From positions 682,001 to 746,000 of the forward strand of contig NZ_NPFW01000022.1 in NCBI RefSeq assembly GCF_002259405.1: a DNA stretch of 64,000 bases, in the 5' to 3' direction. Below are positions 17,601 through 24,646 of this stretch, one piece after another. This DNA is from Rhodococcus sp. 14-2483-1-2 (lineage in GTDB: Bacteria; Actinomycetota; Actinomycetes; Mycobacteriales; Mycobacteriaceae). Each line of letters begins with the position of its first letter. Within the stretch, counting starts at the first letter, position 1. The translations under genes and the position numbers were made by a program. The notes beneath the pieces are model-generated. The model was not told the DNA's origin, did not search any database, and saw only the letters and a program-made list of their open reading frames with translations.

Positions 17601-18346
17601 TCCTCGTCCTGAGTCTGGTTCGCGAATTCCTCGCGCCTGGCCACCAGATCGTCGGCAACCAGTCGCAACCGGGCATCGCGCAGGTCTGCCTGGACGGTCT
17701 GCGCACGACGCGCAACCTCGGCCTGCCTACCGAGAGGCTTGAGTTGGCGACGCAATTCGGTCGTGAGGTCGGTCAACCGCGCCAGGTTGGCCTGCATCGC
17801 GTCGAGCTTGCGGACGGCCTTTTCCTTGCGCTTGCGGTGCTTGAGCACCCCGGCTGCTTCCTCGATGAAGGCTCGCCGGTCCTCGGGCCGCGATTCCAGG
17901 ATCGCGGCGAGCCGGCCCTGCCCCACGATCACGTGCATCTCGCGGCCGATACCGGAGTCGCTGAGCAGTTCCTGGACGTCCATCAATCGGCACGAACTGC
18001 CGTTGATCTCGTACTCACCCGCGCCGTCTCGGAACATACGCCGGGTGATCGAGACCTCGGAGTAGTCGATCGGCAGTGCGCCGTCGGAATTGTCGATCGT
18101 CAGAGTCACCTCTGCGCGGCCGAGCGGGGCTCGACCCGACGTGCCTGCGAAGATGACGTCTTCCATCTTCCCGCCGCGCAACGCCTTGGCACCTTGTTCA
18201 CCCATCACCCAGGTCAGGGCGTCCACGACATTGGATTTACCCGAACCGTTGGGCCCGACGACGCAGGTGATTCCGGGCTCGAAACGAAGAGTCGTCGCCG
18301 AAGCAAAGGACTTGAAGCCCTTCAGCGTCAGACTCTTGAGATACAT
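14645..18346 (-). CDS. smc: Chromosome segregation ATPase SMC
   Basis: A 1233-residue SMC. It has the N-terminal Walker A GPNGSGKSNVVDAL, long coiled coil, a hinge near residues 500-670, a second coiled coil rich in Glu/Arg/Ala, then the C-terminal signature LSGGEKSLTAVA and Walker B FYVMDEVEAALDD. After the ATPase head comes a roughly 40-residue acidic tail with repeated PDSAEP/DAAEP units, not part of the core fold. SMC with ScpAB condenses the origin region. The upstream acyP is 60 bases away and probably co-transcribed, as in mycobacteria. Confidence 0.97.
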   Translation of the reverse strand: MYLKSLTLKGFKSFASATTLRFEPGITCVVGPNGSGKSNVVDALTWVMGEQGAKALRGGKMEDVIFAGTSGRAPLGRAEVTLTIDNSDGALPIDYSEVSITRRMFRDGAGEYEINGSSCRLMDVQELLSDSGIGREMHVIVGQGRLAAILESRPEDRRAFIEEAAGVLKHRKRKEKAVRKLDAMQANLARLTDLTTELRRQLKPLGRQAEVARRAQTVQADLRDARLRLVADDLVARREEFANQTQDEEAAREQYAMVQDALEAGSVALGEHEQAVARLTPSAEAAGQTWFRLSALAERVNATVRIAHERARHLDAVQSTGRGQDPDELEAQAERVAEEEMELVEAVEMARETLEAAREQLAEREAAAAAAERAHLAAVRAVADRREGFARLSGRVDTFRTKVESIDAEVARLSVAIDEARERGESAQREFESVQDQIGTLDASELSLDTHYERAVAALRHADSRVTELQAEERIAGKRVASFEARIEALTMGLERKDGAGWLVENQQDGLSGLLAGHLTVEPGYEIAVAVAMGPAADAAHAESFDAARDAVLALRAADGGRASIVHGNVAAAQPVPRPGLPSGARWVLDLIEYPDRLAGAMAALLDGVVAVDSLDAAHRLVSGSGELRAVTKDGDVVEAGWVTGGSDRRPSTLEVQSAIDTSTVELAAAVRRAEELDAALSGALAEQRDRRESAEQALAALNESDAAMAAVYEQLGRLGQLARSAHAESARLTTQRSSAEASREEAIARLAELEENLRTAEDEQSGFAGDGESGDAATTMEREMAAAALTEVRAVEVEARLNVRTAEERAQSVRGRADSLRRAARAEREARARAERESAARRHAAAVAAAVGESGEEVAARLATVVAAAARRRDELSAERATRTIELDKVKEQVRALQGQLASITDAVHRDEVARAQAALRIEQLETTILEQHGIGLDDLVAEYGPDVALPPTELEMAEYEAAKERGEQVVAPAPMPFDRATQEQRAKRAERDLATLGKVNPLALEEFAALEERYNFLSTQLEDVKSARKDLLGVVADVDERILQVFTEAWLDVEREFTGVFAKLFPGGEGRLILTDPSDMLTTGIEVEARPPGKKVKRLSLLSGGEKSLTAVAMLVAIFRARPSPFYVMDEVEAALDDTNLRRLIGLFEQLREKSQLIVITHQKPTMEVADALYGVSMRGDGITTVISQRLNRERVAVDAPQPDSAEPDAAEPDATELEAAPVVAESDTVS

Positions 18347-18406
18347 AGCGTCCGTACTTTACCGGTAGTACGCAGCGATGTGCGCCGAGCCGTCCGCATC
18401 GGGCGA

Positions 18407-18682
18407 TCAGCGTTCGACGAAGCCCGTCAGATCTCCGCGGGCGGTGTCCCAACTCTCCACGACGAGCGTGACCGTGCCCGGGGTCCGATCGCCTCGGAGC
18501 AACTCGAGAAGCGCCTCGAGACGCTCACGTGGGCCCTCGGCTATCACCAGAACACGTCCGTCCGCGTGATTGGTCGCGTGCCCGACCAATCCCAGCTCCA
18601 ACGCACGCGAGCGAGTCCACCACCGAAACCCGACCCCCTGAACCAGGCCGTGCACCCACGCCGTCAGCCGTTCGTCCGTCAT
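18407..18682 (-). CDS. acyP: Acylphosphatase
   Basis: A 91-residue enzyme that hydrolyses acyl phosphates. It has AWVHGLVQGVGFRWWTRSRA near the N-terminus, whose arginine (in GFRWW) binds phosphate, and GHATNHADGRVLVIAEG, containing the catalytic asparagine. Length matches the family. The ATG overlaps the stop of the upstream beta-propeller gene by four bases (ATGA), so translation is probably coupled. The position next to smc matches Rv2922A. Confidence 0.94.
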   Translation of the reverse strand: MTDERLTAWVHGLVQGVGFRWWTRSRALELGLVGHATNHADGRVLVIAEGPRERLEALLELLRGDRTPGTVTLVVESWDTARGDLTGFVER

Positions 18683-19578
18683 ACCTGACTCATCTTTCGG
18701 ACTGTTCCGTCGAAACTGGTGGCGTACAAAGCCTTCTCGTCGAATCCGACCCCGCCGAAGGCGACCGACGAGGTCAGCGGAACACCGGTGGCCATCACGC
18801 AGGACGATCCGGTCTCGGGGTCGATACGGACCACCCTGCCGGCGAGATTCTGTGCGAGATAAACCGTTCCGTCATCGGCCACGGTCAGATCGTCCGACAT
18901 CGTGAGCGGTCCGATACCGTCGATACGAATGCGCTCGGAGGGCCCGGACGGATTGTTCGCGTCGAGCACGGTGAGCGTCGTCTCGAGATCGAACGTGTTG
19001 GCCACGTAGATCTTTCCGCCGCCGATGCCGATTCCGTTCGCCGTGCCCACGTCCGTACGTACCGTCGACACGGTGCGATCGGTCGCGATCCGGCTCAGGC
19101 CTGCAGCGACACCCAGATTGCGGGTGGTGAACAGATCACCCGTCTCCGATCTCGCCAGCCCGTTGGGCATCGCCAGGCCCGACGCGTACGTCGACCGAAC
19201 CCCCGTACCGAGATCGATCGTGTCGACGGTGCCGGTTCGGGTATCGACAAGCCCTGCCGCAGCGCTGTTTCCGGTCGTGAAATACAGCGTGTCACCATCG
19301 GTGACCAGTCCGCCCGGCGACTCGACGTCGGCAACGAGTGTGCCCCGGTCACCGTCCGGAGCCACGGTACGCAGAGCGCCGGGTCCGATGGGAGAGTTCT
19401 CGGAGACGATCATAGAACCGCGGCCGTCGAATTCGAGATTTTCGAGCATCCCGAATCCCGACGCCACCGTGCTCACCGACCACGGAGTGCAGCTGCTCGA
19501 CGCGTCCGCGGTGGGTGACAGGGCGGTCGCCGCGCCGAGGAGCAGACCCGTGACGACCACGGCTGCCCCGGCTTTCAT
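18679..19578 (-). CDS. Exported NHL/SMP-30-like beta-propeller protein
   Basis: A 299-residue protein with an N-terminal signal peptide (MKAGAAVVVTGLLLGAATAL, cleavage likely after TADA). Repeated blades follow, with phrases such as LENLEFDGRGSMIVSE, SPGGLVTDGDTLYFT and GIGIGGGKIYVANT, typical of SMP-30/gluconolactonase or NHL propellers. The ATG at 19578 shares a base with the OsmC stop (TGATG), and its own stop overlaps acyP. No catalytic residue set was identified, so a lactonase role is speculative. M. tuberculosis, as I recall, has no gene at this position between acyP and the OsmC gene. Confidence 0.75.
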   Translation of the reverse strand: MKAGAAVVVTGLLLGAATALSPTADASSSCTPWSVSTVASGFGMLENLEFDGRGSMIVSENSPIGPGALRTVAPDGDRGTLVADVESPGGLVTDGDTLYFTTGNSAAAGLVDTRTGTVDTIDLGTGVRSTYASGLAMPNGLARSETGDLFTTRNLGVAAGLSRIATDRTVSTVRTDVGTANGIGIGGGKIYVANTFDLETTLTVLDANNPSGPSERIRIDGIGPLTMSDDLTVADDGTVYLAQNLAGRVVRIDPETGSSCVMATGVPLTSSVAFGGVGFDEKALYATSFDGTVRKMSQV

Positions 19579-20006
19579 CAGGCGTCCACGTCGATGTCCA
19601 GGGTGACAGTCGTACCGGCCTTCAGGGTCCGCCCGACGGTGCACACCTTGTCGATGGCGCGCTGGACGACCGTCAGCAGACGCTCCTGCGCCTCGGGATC
19701 CATCTCACTGAGGTCGACTCGGAGAATCTCGTTCAGTTCCGGGTACCGCTCGTTTTCGCGATCGGCGGCACCGGACACCTCGACGGTGGCGGCGTAGTCA
19801 TCGCCCAGTCGACGCGAGAGCGGTAGGTCCGAGCTCATACCGGTGCAGGCGGCGAGTGCGATCTTCAGCAGCTCGCCGGGGGTGAAGACGCCCTCGACCG
19901 ACTCGGACCCGATGAGCACTTCGGCTCCTCGTGAGCTGCGGCCGGTGTAGCGACGGGTGCCTGTGCGCTCGACCCAGAGGTTGGTCGGCGTGCTCTGTTC
20001 TGCCAT
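19578..20006 (-). CDS. OsmC family peroxiredoxin-like protein
   Basis: A 142-residue OsmC/Ohr-fold protein. The two reactive cysteines expected for hydroperoxide reduction are visible in AACTGMS near residue 54 and in KVCTVGRTL near residue 122. The protein thus keeps the catalytic pair and probably detoxifies organic peroxides with thiols. It corresponds to Rv2923c beside mutM. The stop overlaps the next start by one base. Between it and mutM lies a spaced repeat pair. Confidence 0.85.
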   Translation of the reverse strand: MAEQSTPTNLWVERTGTRRYTGRSSRGAEVLIGSESVEGVFTPGELLKIALAACTGMSSDLPLSRRLGDDYAATVEVSGAADRENERYPELNEILRVDLSEMDPEAQERLLTVVQRAIDKVCTVGRTLKAGTTVTLDIDVDA

Positions 20007-20033
20007 GACCGAAATACTAGGCGGGCGGTTCGG

Positions 20034-20087
20034 GAGTGGAGCCCGCGGAATGACGTGTTCGCACAGGAGTGGAGCCCGCGGAATGAC
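20034..20087 (+). repeat. Spaced repeat pair, locus 2
   Basis: Two identical 21-bp copies (GAGTGGAGCCCGCGGAATG, then AC) begin at 20034 and 20067, a 33-bp period. They fill most of the gap between the mutM stop and the OsmC start. The palindromic core here is CCGCGG rather than CCTGCAGG. The spacer (GTGTTCGCACAG) resembles that of locus 1. Confidence 0.85.
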
Positions 20088-20097
20088 CTGCGCCCGG

Positions 20098-20964
20098 TCA
20101 GCCGCGCACGTGTCGGGGTCGCGGCTGGCAGGTTGGGCAGCTGAACGAGGAGCGATTCATGAACTTCTCGCGTCTGATCGGGGCTCCGCACCGAGAACAG
20201 GGCAGGCCCTCCTGACCGTAAGCGTCGAGGGAACGATCGAAGTAGCCGGATTGTCCGTTGACGTTCACGTACAGCGCGTCGAACGAGGTTCCGCCCTGTG
20301 CCAGGGCCTCGCCCATCACCGCGTGCACCGCGGTGAGAAGGCGTCGCAGTGCCGGCCGCGTCAGAGTCTCCGCGATTCGATTGCCGTGGATCTTCGCGCG
20401 CCACAGCGCCTCGTCGGCATAGATGTTGCCCACGCCCGAGAGCACGGTCTGATCGAGCAGTGCCCGCTTGATCTCGGTGTGCTTGCCGCGCAACACGTTC
20501 ACCACCGATTCGGCGTCGAACAGTGGATCGATCGGGTCGCGGGCAATGTGCGCGACCGGTTCGGGTACCTCTGTGCCGTCCACGGTGACGATCGGGGCGA
20601 GAGCCCAGCCGCCGAACGTGCGCTGATCGACGAAGCGCAGATCGGTGCCGTCGTCGAGTCGAGCGCGAATCCGCAGGTGCTTCTCGTCCGGGGCGGACGG
20701 CGGCTGCACCAGCATCTGTCCGCTCATACCCAGGTGCACGACGGTCGCGAAGTCGCCGGGTTCCATCACCAGCCACAGGTACTTGCCGCGCCGCCGAGCA
20801 GATGAGACACGCTGACCGCGCAGCTGGCCGATCAGATCGAGGCCCCCGAGATCGTGTCGTCGCACGGCGCGCGGGTGCAGCACCTCCACCGACCGCATCG
20901 TCCTGCCGACGACGTGAGATTCCAGACCGAGCCTGACGACCTCGACCTCGGGCAGTTCCGGCAT
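20098..20964 (-). CDS. mutM: Formamidopyrimidine-DNA glycosylase
   Basis: A 288-residue bifunctional glycosylase/AP lyase that removes 8-oxoguanine and formamidopyrimidines. The true start is the ATG at 20964, giving MPELPEVEVVR, in which Pro2 is the catalytic nucleophile and Glu3 assists. The middle shows the helix-two-turn-helix region with LLDQTVLSGVGNIYADEALW. The C-terminus has the zinc finger CSRC...CPTC. The start shares one base with the rnc stop (TGATG). A longer reading from 21027 would bury the catalytic proline and is rejected. Confidence 0.96.
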   Translation of the reverse strand: MPELPEVEVVRLGLESHVVGRTMRSVEVLHPRAVRRHDLGGLDLIGQLRGQRVSSARRRGKYLWLVMEPGDFATVVHLGMSGQMLVQPPSAPDEKHLRIRARLDDGTDLRFVDQRTFGGWALAPIVTVDGTEVPEPVAHIARDPIDPLFDAESVVNVLRGKHTEIKRALLDQTVLSGVGNIYADEALWRAKIHGNRIAETLTRPALRRLLTAVHAVMGEALAQGGTSFDALYVNVNGQSGYFDRSLDAYGQEGLPCSRCGAPIRREKFMNRSSFSCPTCQPRPRHVRG

Positions 20965-21761
20965 CAGGTTTCGTCGGTTGCCGACTCGGCCGGAATCGCA
21001 GTGTCGTTGTTCGACAGTGTGTTCCACGCCAGACTGGCAGCCTTCTGTTCGGCTTCCTTCTTCGATCGACCGATACCGACGCCGCGAGGGAATCCGCCGA
21101 CCAACACGGTCGCGGTGAATTCCTTGTCGTGATCGGGCCCAGTGGACGAGATCTCGTACGCGGGAACGCCCAGTGCACGTTCGGCGGTCAATTCCTGCAG
21201 GCTCGTCTTCCAGTCCAGCCCCGCACCGAGCTTGGGAGCCCGATCGAGGAGACCTGCGAACAGCGTCAGGACCACGGTGCGCGCGACGTCGATGCCGTGC
21301 TGCAGGTGGATTGCACCCAGCATCGACTCCATGCCGTCGGCAAGGATGCTCGGCTTGTCGCGTCCGCCGGTCTGCTCCTCGCCCTTGCCCAACAGCAGGT
21401 GGCGACCCAAGCCGCCGTCGCCGAGTCCACGCGCGACCTCGGCCAGGGCATGCATGTTGACCACGCTCGCCCTGATCTTGGCCAGCTGACCTTCGGACTT
21501 GGTGGGGTGCACCGCGTAGAGATGCTCGGTGACGGCCAGGCCGAGCACCGAGTCCCCCAGGAACTCGAGCCGCTCGTTCGTCGGCAGACCACCGTGCTCG
21601 TACGCGAACGACCGGTGCGTCAGAGCCAATGTCAACAATGGTTCCGACAGGGAGACACCGATAGCGGCGAGGAGCGACTCTCGGTCGTCCCCGCCGCTGA
21701 CGGCAGTGGAGCTATTCTTCTGCGAACCGCTGTTGTGCCGGTCCACTACTTCGTTTGTCAC
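20964..21761 (-). CDS. rnc: Ribonuclease III
   Basis: A 265-residue double-strand-specific RNase that processes rRNA precursors. The signature NERLEFLGDSVLGL gives the first metal-binding acidic pair, and DGMESMLGAI the later ones. A C-terminal dsRNA-binding domain follows (SLQELTAERALGVPAYE through GRSKKEAEQKAA). The GTG at 21761 was chosen because it lies just after the rpmF stop; no strong ribosome site distinguishes it from a GTG five codons later. It forms a tight rpmF-rnc-mutM string. Confidence 0.94.
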   Translation of the reverse strand: MTNEVVDRHNSGSQKNSSTAVSGGDDRESLLAAIGVSLSEPLLTLALTHRSFAYEHGGLPTNERLEFLGDSVLGLAVTEHLYAVHPTKSEGQLAKIRASVVNMHALAEVARGLGDGGLGRHLLLGKGEEQTGGRDKPSILADGMESMLGAIHLQHGIDVARTVVLTLFAGLLDRAPKLGAGLDWKTSLQELTAERALGVPAYEISSTGPDHDKEFTATVLVGGFPRGVGIGRSKKEAEQKAASLAWNTLSNNDTAIPAESATDET

Positions 21762-21772
21762 GTAAGCGGAAA

Positions 21773-21955
21773 TCAGACCGCTGCGACGACCTGGCGGCCC
21801 TTGTAGGTGCCACACGAGGGGCACGCGATGTGGGGCAGAGTCTTCTCGCCACAACCGCGGTTGGGGCACGTCACGAGGGTGGGCGCAGTGGTTTTCCACT
21901 GTGCACGACGCGACCTCGTGTTGGAACGCGACATTTTGCGCTTCGGGACAGCCAC
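21773..21955 (-). CDS. rpmF: 50S ribosomal protein L32
   Basis: A 60-residue L32: MAVPKRKMSRSNTRSRRAQWK is followed by a cysteine-containing zinc ribbon (CPNRGC...CPSC). It is therefore the zinc-binding form. It sits between the YceD-like gene (start 21955, adjacent to that gene's stop) and rnc. The YceD-rpmF pair is conserved in most bacteria. Confidence 0.96.
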   Translation of the reverse strand: MAVPKRKMSRSNTRSRRAQWKTTAPTLVTCPNRGCGEKTLPHIACPSCGTYKGRQVVAAV

Positions 21956-22564
21956 TTACTTCTCCTCGGCTTCGTTGTTCACAAGTTCTGTGCTCGGTTC
22001 TGGATCCACGCCAAATTTGGCTGCAAGACCAGCCCAGCGAGGATCAATTGTATCGTGACTGTGGCCGGATTCAGCAATCGCCAGGCGAACGCCGCATTCT
22101 GGGCACAATCCCTCGCACTCGTCACTGCAGACGGGGTGGAGTGGAAGCTCCAAACCGACCGCGTCGACGATGACGGGTTCGAGGTCAATCAGGTCGTCGA
22201 CGATGCGGTGAATCTCGTCCGCATCGGTGGTCTCCTCGGTGATGCTGTTCGGGTAAGCGAACAACTCGGTCAGGTAGACGTCGACGTTGCCACCGACCGG
22301 GTCGAGGCAGCGCGTGCACTCGCCGGCCGTGACTGCCCGTACGGAACCGGTGACGAGAACGCCCTCCGAGACCGCCTGCAACTGCAGATCGAGCGAGACC
22401 GGAACACCGGCTTCGATGGCAATGGCATCGAGGCCGATTCGGGAAGGAGCCGGAACCGTCCGCTCGATGGCCTTCGTCGACCCGGGTCGACGACCGAGGT
22501 TGAGAATGTCCAGAACGAATCCGTCGTCCAATTCCGGACGCGTCGTTCTCTTGGGCGGGGGCAC
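21956..22564 (-). CDS. YceD/DUF177 family protein
   Basis: A 202-residue member of the YceD family (Rv2926c-like). Typical elements are GSVRAVTAGECTRCLDPV, ELFAYP and the cysteine-rich LHPVCSDECEGLCPECG near residue 155, which may bind metal. Homologues elsewhere affect 23S rRNA accumulation, and the gene is almost always linked to rpmF, as here with no gap. The GTG at 22564 is the only reasonable start. The biochemical function remains uncertain. Confidence 0.88.
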   Translation of the reverse strand: MPPPKRTTRPELDDGFVLDILNLGRRPGSTKAIERTVPAPSRIGLDAIAIEAGVPVSLDLQLQAVSEGVLVTGSVRAVTAGECTRCLDPVGGNVDVYLTELFAYPNSITEETTDADEIHRIVDDLIDLEPVIVDAVGLELPLHPVCSDECEGLCPECGVRLAIAESGHSHDTIDPRWAGLAAKFGVDPEPSTELVNNEAEEK

Positions 22565-22655
22565 GGCTGTTCTTCCTTACTGTCGGTATGCCTACTGTCG
22601 GTAAGCAACCCCACAACGATACGCATACGCGCATACGAGGGCAAATCGCTGCCGT

Positions 22656-23447
22656 TCAGTGGCGGCTGCGACGGCCCTGGTCCGGGCTCCCGTACGCGGA
22701 GTCACCGTACGGCTCATTGCCGTATTCCGGTACACCCGAACCGGTTCGCAGCTGCTGACGCCCACGGCCGACCGAACGAATGGTGCCGCTGAGGAACTCC
22801 TCGAACTCTGCAAGCTTGGTATCGACGTAGACGTCGCACTCACTGCGCATCCGATCGGATTCGGCGTGCGCGCTGTCGATCACCCGAGCAGACTCGGCGC
22901 GGGCCGCCTGGACGACCTCGGTTTCCGAGACGAGCCGGTTCTGTTCGGCTGTGCCGTCTGCGACCGACCGCTCGTACGACGCGGTACCGGACTCGATCAT
23001 CCGATCGGCCTCGGTGCGCGCACGAACGGTCAGTTCCTCGTACTCACGCTGGCCGTCGAGCACCGTTCGCTCGGCCTCCGCCTCGGCATCGGCCACGAGC
23101 TGATCGGCGTGGGCCGACGCTTCGGACACCATGCGATCCGCTTGAGCCTTGGCGTCGGCGAGAATGCGATCGGCCGAATCCCTGGCGTTCTCGACCGTGT
23201 CCTTGGCCTCTGCGTTGGCGGTGCCGACCGTCTTCTCCGCAGTGGCCCTGGCGTCGCCGACGAGCTTGTCGCGGTGATCCAGTACGTCCTGGGCGTCGTC
23301 CAACTCGCCGGGGATGGCGTCTCGGACGTCGTCGAGCAGTTCCAGGACATCGCCGCGAGGGACGACGCACCCGGCAGTCATCGGAACGCCGCGCGCCTCC
23401 TCGACAATGGCGACGAGTTCGTCGAGCGCCTCGAATACGCGGTACAC
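22656..23447 (-). CDS. sepIVA: SepIVA-like DivIVA-domain coiled-coil division protein
   Basis: A 263-residue protein starting MYRVFEALDELVAIVEEARGVP. It is dominated by an uninterrupted Ala/Glu/Asp/Arg-rich coiled coil with repeated DADR/EADRM patterns, then a Gly/Tyr/Arg-rich tail. Position (after YceD) and composition match Rv2927c, the mycobacterial septation and polar-growth factor SepIVA. It should act at the cytoplasmic face of the septum or pole. The name is transferred by synteny and sequence style. Confidence 0.82.
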   Translation of the reverse strand: MYRVFEALDELVAIVEEARGVPMTAGCVVPRGDVLELLDDVRDAIPGELDDAQDVLDHRDKLVGDARATAEKTVGTANAEAKDTVENARDSADRILADAKAQADRMVSEASAHADQLVADAEAEAERTVLDGQREYEELTVRARTEADRMIESGTASYERSVADGTAEQNRLVSETEVVQAARAESARVIDSAHAESDRMRSECDVYVDTKLAEFEEFLSGTIRSVGRGRQQLRTGSGVPEYGNEPYGDSAYGSPDQGRRSRH

Positions 23448-23566
23448 CGGTTACCCCAATCGTCGAATCTGCCACTGCGCGGTCTTCACTCGCAGTGCTG
23501 CGCTGTTCAGTCTGCCCGTCGACGCGTGCGTCTGCGCTATACCGGCCCGGTGTGTCGCTCTTCGAA

Positions 23567-24055
23567 CTACTCTGCGGCCCGCTCGGCGATACGGGCCGTC
23601 AGTCGGTCCTGAACGAAGGGCGGCAGCATGCCGGTGACGTCTCCCCCGAAGGTCGCGACCTCCTTGATCAACGAACTCGACAGGAAGCCGTGAGCTGGAT
23701 TCGCCGGGAGAAACAGCGTGTCCACACCGGTCAACGTTCTGTTCATCTGCGCCATCTGCAACTCGTAATCGAAGTCGTTGGCACTGCGCAGACCTTTGAC
23801 GATCGCCGAAAAGCCTTCTTGCCGTGCGTAATCGACCAACAGGCCGTACCACGAACCGACTCTGACATTGGGCAGATGATCCGTGGCGACTTCGAGCATC
23901 TCGATCCGCTCGTCGATGCTGAACATGCCCTTCTTGCTCTTGTTCACCATCACCGTGACCACCACCTCGTCGAAGGCGGCGGCGGCACGCTCGAAGATGT
24001 CGAGGTGACCGTTGGTCACCGGGTCGAAGGATCCAGGGCAGAGTGCGCCAGTCAT
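23567..24055 (-). CDS. coaD: Phosphopantetheine adenylyltransferase
   Basis: A 162-residue nucleotidyltransferase making dephospho-CoA from 4'-phosphopantetheine and ATP. Visible motifs are CPGSFDPVTNGHLDIFERA with the TxGH motif at the N-terminus, KGLRSANDFDYELQMAQMN in the middle and SSSLIKEVATFGGDV near residue 128. Length is normal. It is followed by rsmD and pyc genes on the same strand, and is only about 120 bases from sepIVA. Confidence 0.97.
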   Translation of the reverse strand: MTGALCPGSFDPVTNGHLDIFERAAAAFDEVVVTVMVNKSKKGMFSIDERIEMLEVATDHLPNVRVGSWYGLLVDYARQEGFSAIVKGLRSANDFDYELQMAQMNRTLTGVDTLFLPANPAHGFLSSSLIKEVATFGGDVTGMLPPFVQDRLTARIAERAAE

Positions 24056-24091
24056 GCCCGCGAACCTATCAGCCGATCCCGGGCTCGCTCG

Positions 24092-24646
24092 TCACGCGCG
24101 TGCTGCGATCTCGATCCGACTCTCGCCGTACTTCTTCGACTTCTCCGGAACCAGTCCGGCCGGCCATCGGGTCTCCGGCGAACGCGACGACCGCTCGAGG
24201 ACGACGACCGCGTCGGGAGCGAGCCATCCCCCGGTGACGAGTCTGTCCAACAGGCCGGCGACGGCAGTGTCGGTCACGGCATACGGCGGGTCGGCCAACA
24301 CCAGGTCGTACGCCGCATCCGCAGCGCCCGCCAGCACCGACGCCACCGGAGCGCACCGGACCGATGCGCCGGGCAAACCCACCGATGCGATGTTCTTTCG
24401 CACCACCGCCGCCGCTCGGGCGTCCGATTCGACCAACACCGCCGACGACGCTCCACGCGAGAGTGCCTCTAGCCCCAGTGCTCCCGATCCTGCGAACAGA
24501 TCCAGCACCGCGGCACCGTCGAGTTCCATTCGACTCTCCAGCGAGCTGAACAACGCTTCGCGAACTCGCTCGGAGGTGGGACGGGTGCCCTGGCCGGGAA
24601 CCGACAATCGTCGACCGCCCGCGACACCCGCCACGATCCGTGTCAT
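24092..24646 (-). CDS. rsmD: 16S rRNA (guanine-966-N2)-methyltransferase RsmD
   Basis: A 184-residue Rossmann-fold methyltransferase. It shows MTRIVAGVAGGRRL and RPTSERVREALFSSLE at the N-terminus, the SAM-binding VLDLFAGSGALGLEALSRGA, and the catalytic DPPY (LVLADPPYAV). The ATG overlaps the pyruvate carboxylase stop by four bases (ATGA). Longer readings of this frame extend into pyc and are not supported. The rsmD-coaD pairing is widespread in bacteria. Confidence 0.94.
   Translation of the reverse strand: MTRIVAGVAGGRRLSVPGQGTRPTSERVREALFSSLESRMELDGAAVLDLFAGSGALGLEALSRGASSAVLVESDARAAAVVRKNIASVGLPGASVRCAPVASVLAGAADAAYDLVLADPPYAVTDTAVAGLLDRLVTGGWLAPDAVVVLERSSRSPETRWPAGLVPEKSKKYGESRIEIAARA

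Noticed and set aside
20965..21027. Longer N-terminus for MutM
   Set aside because: It would put 21 residues ahead of the catalytic Pro2, which must be exposed after removal of the initiator Met.
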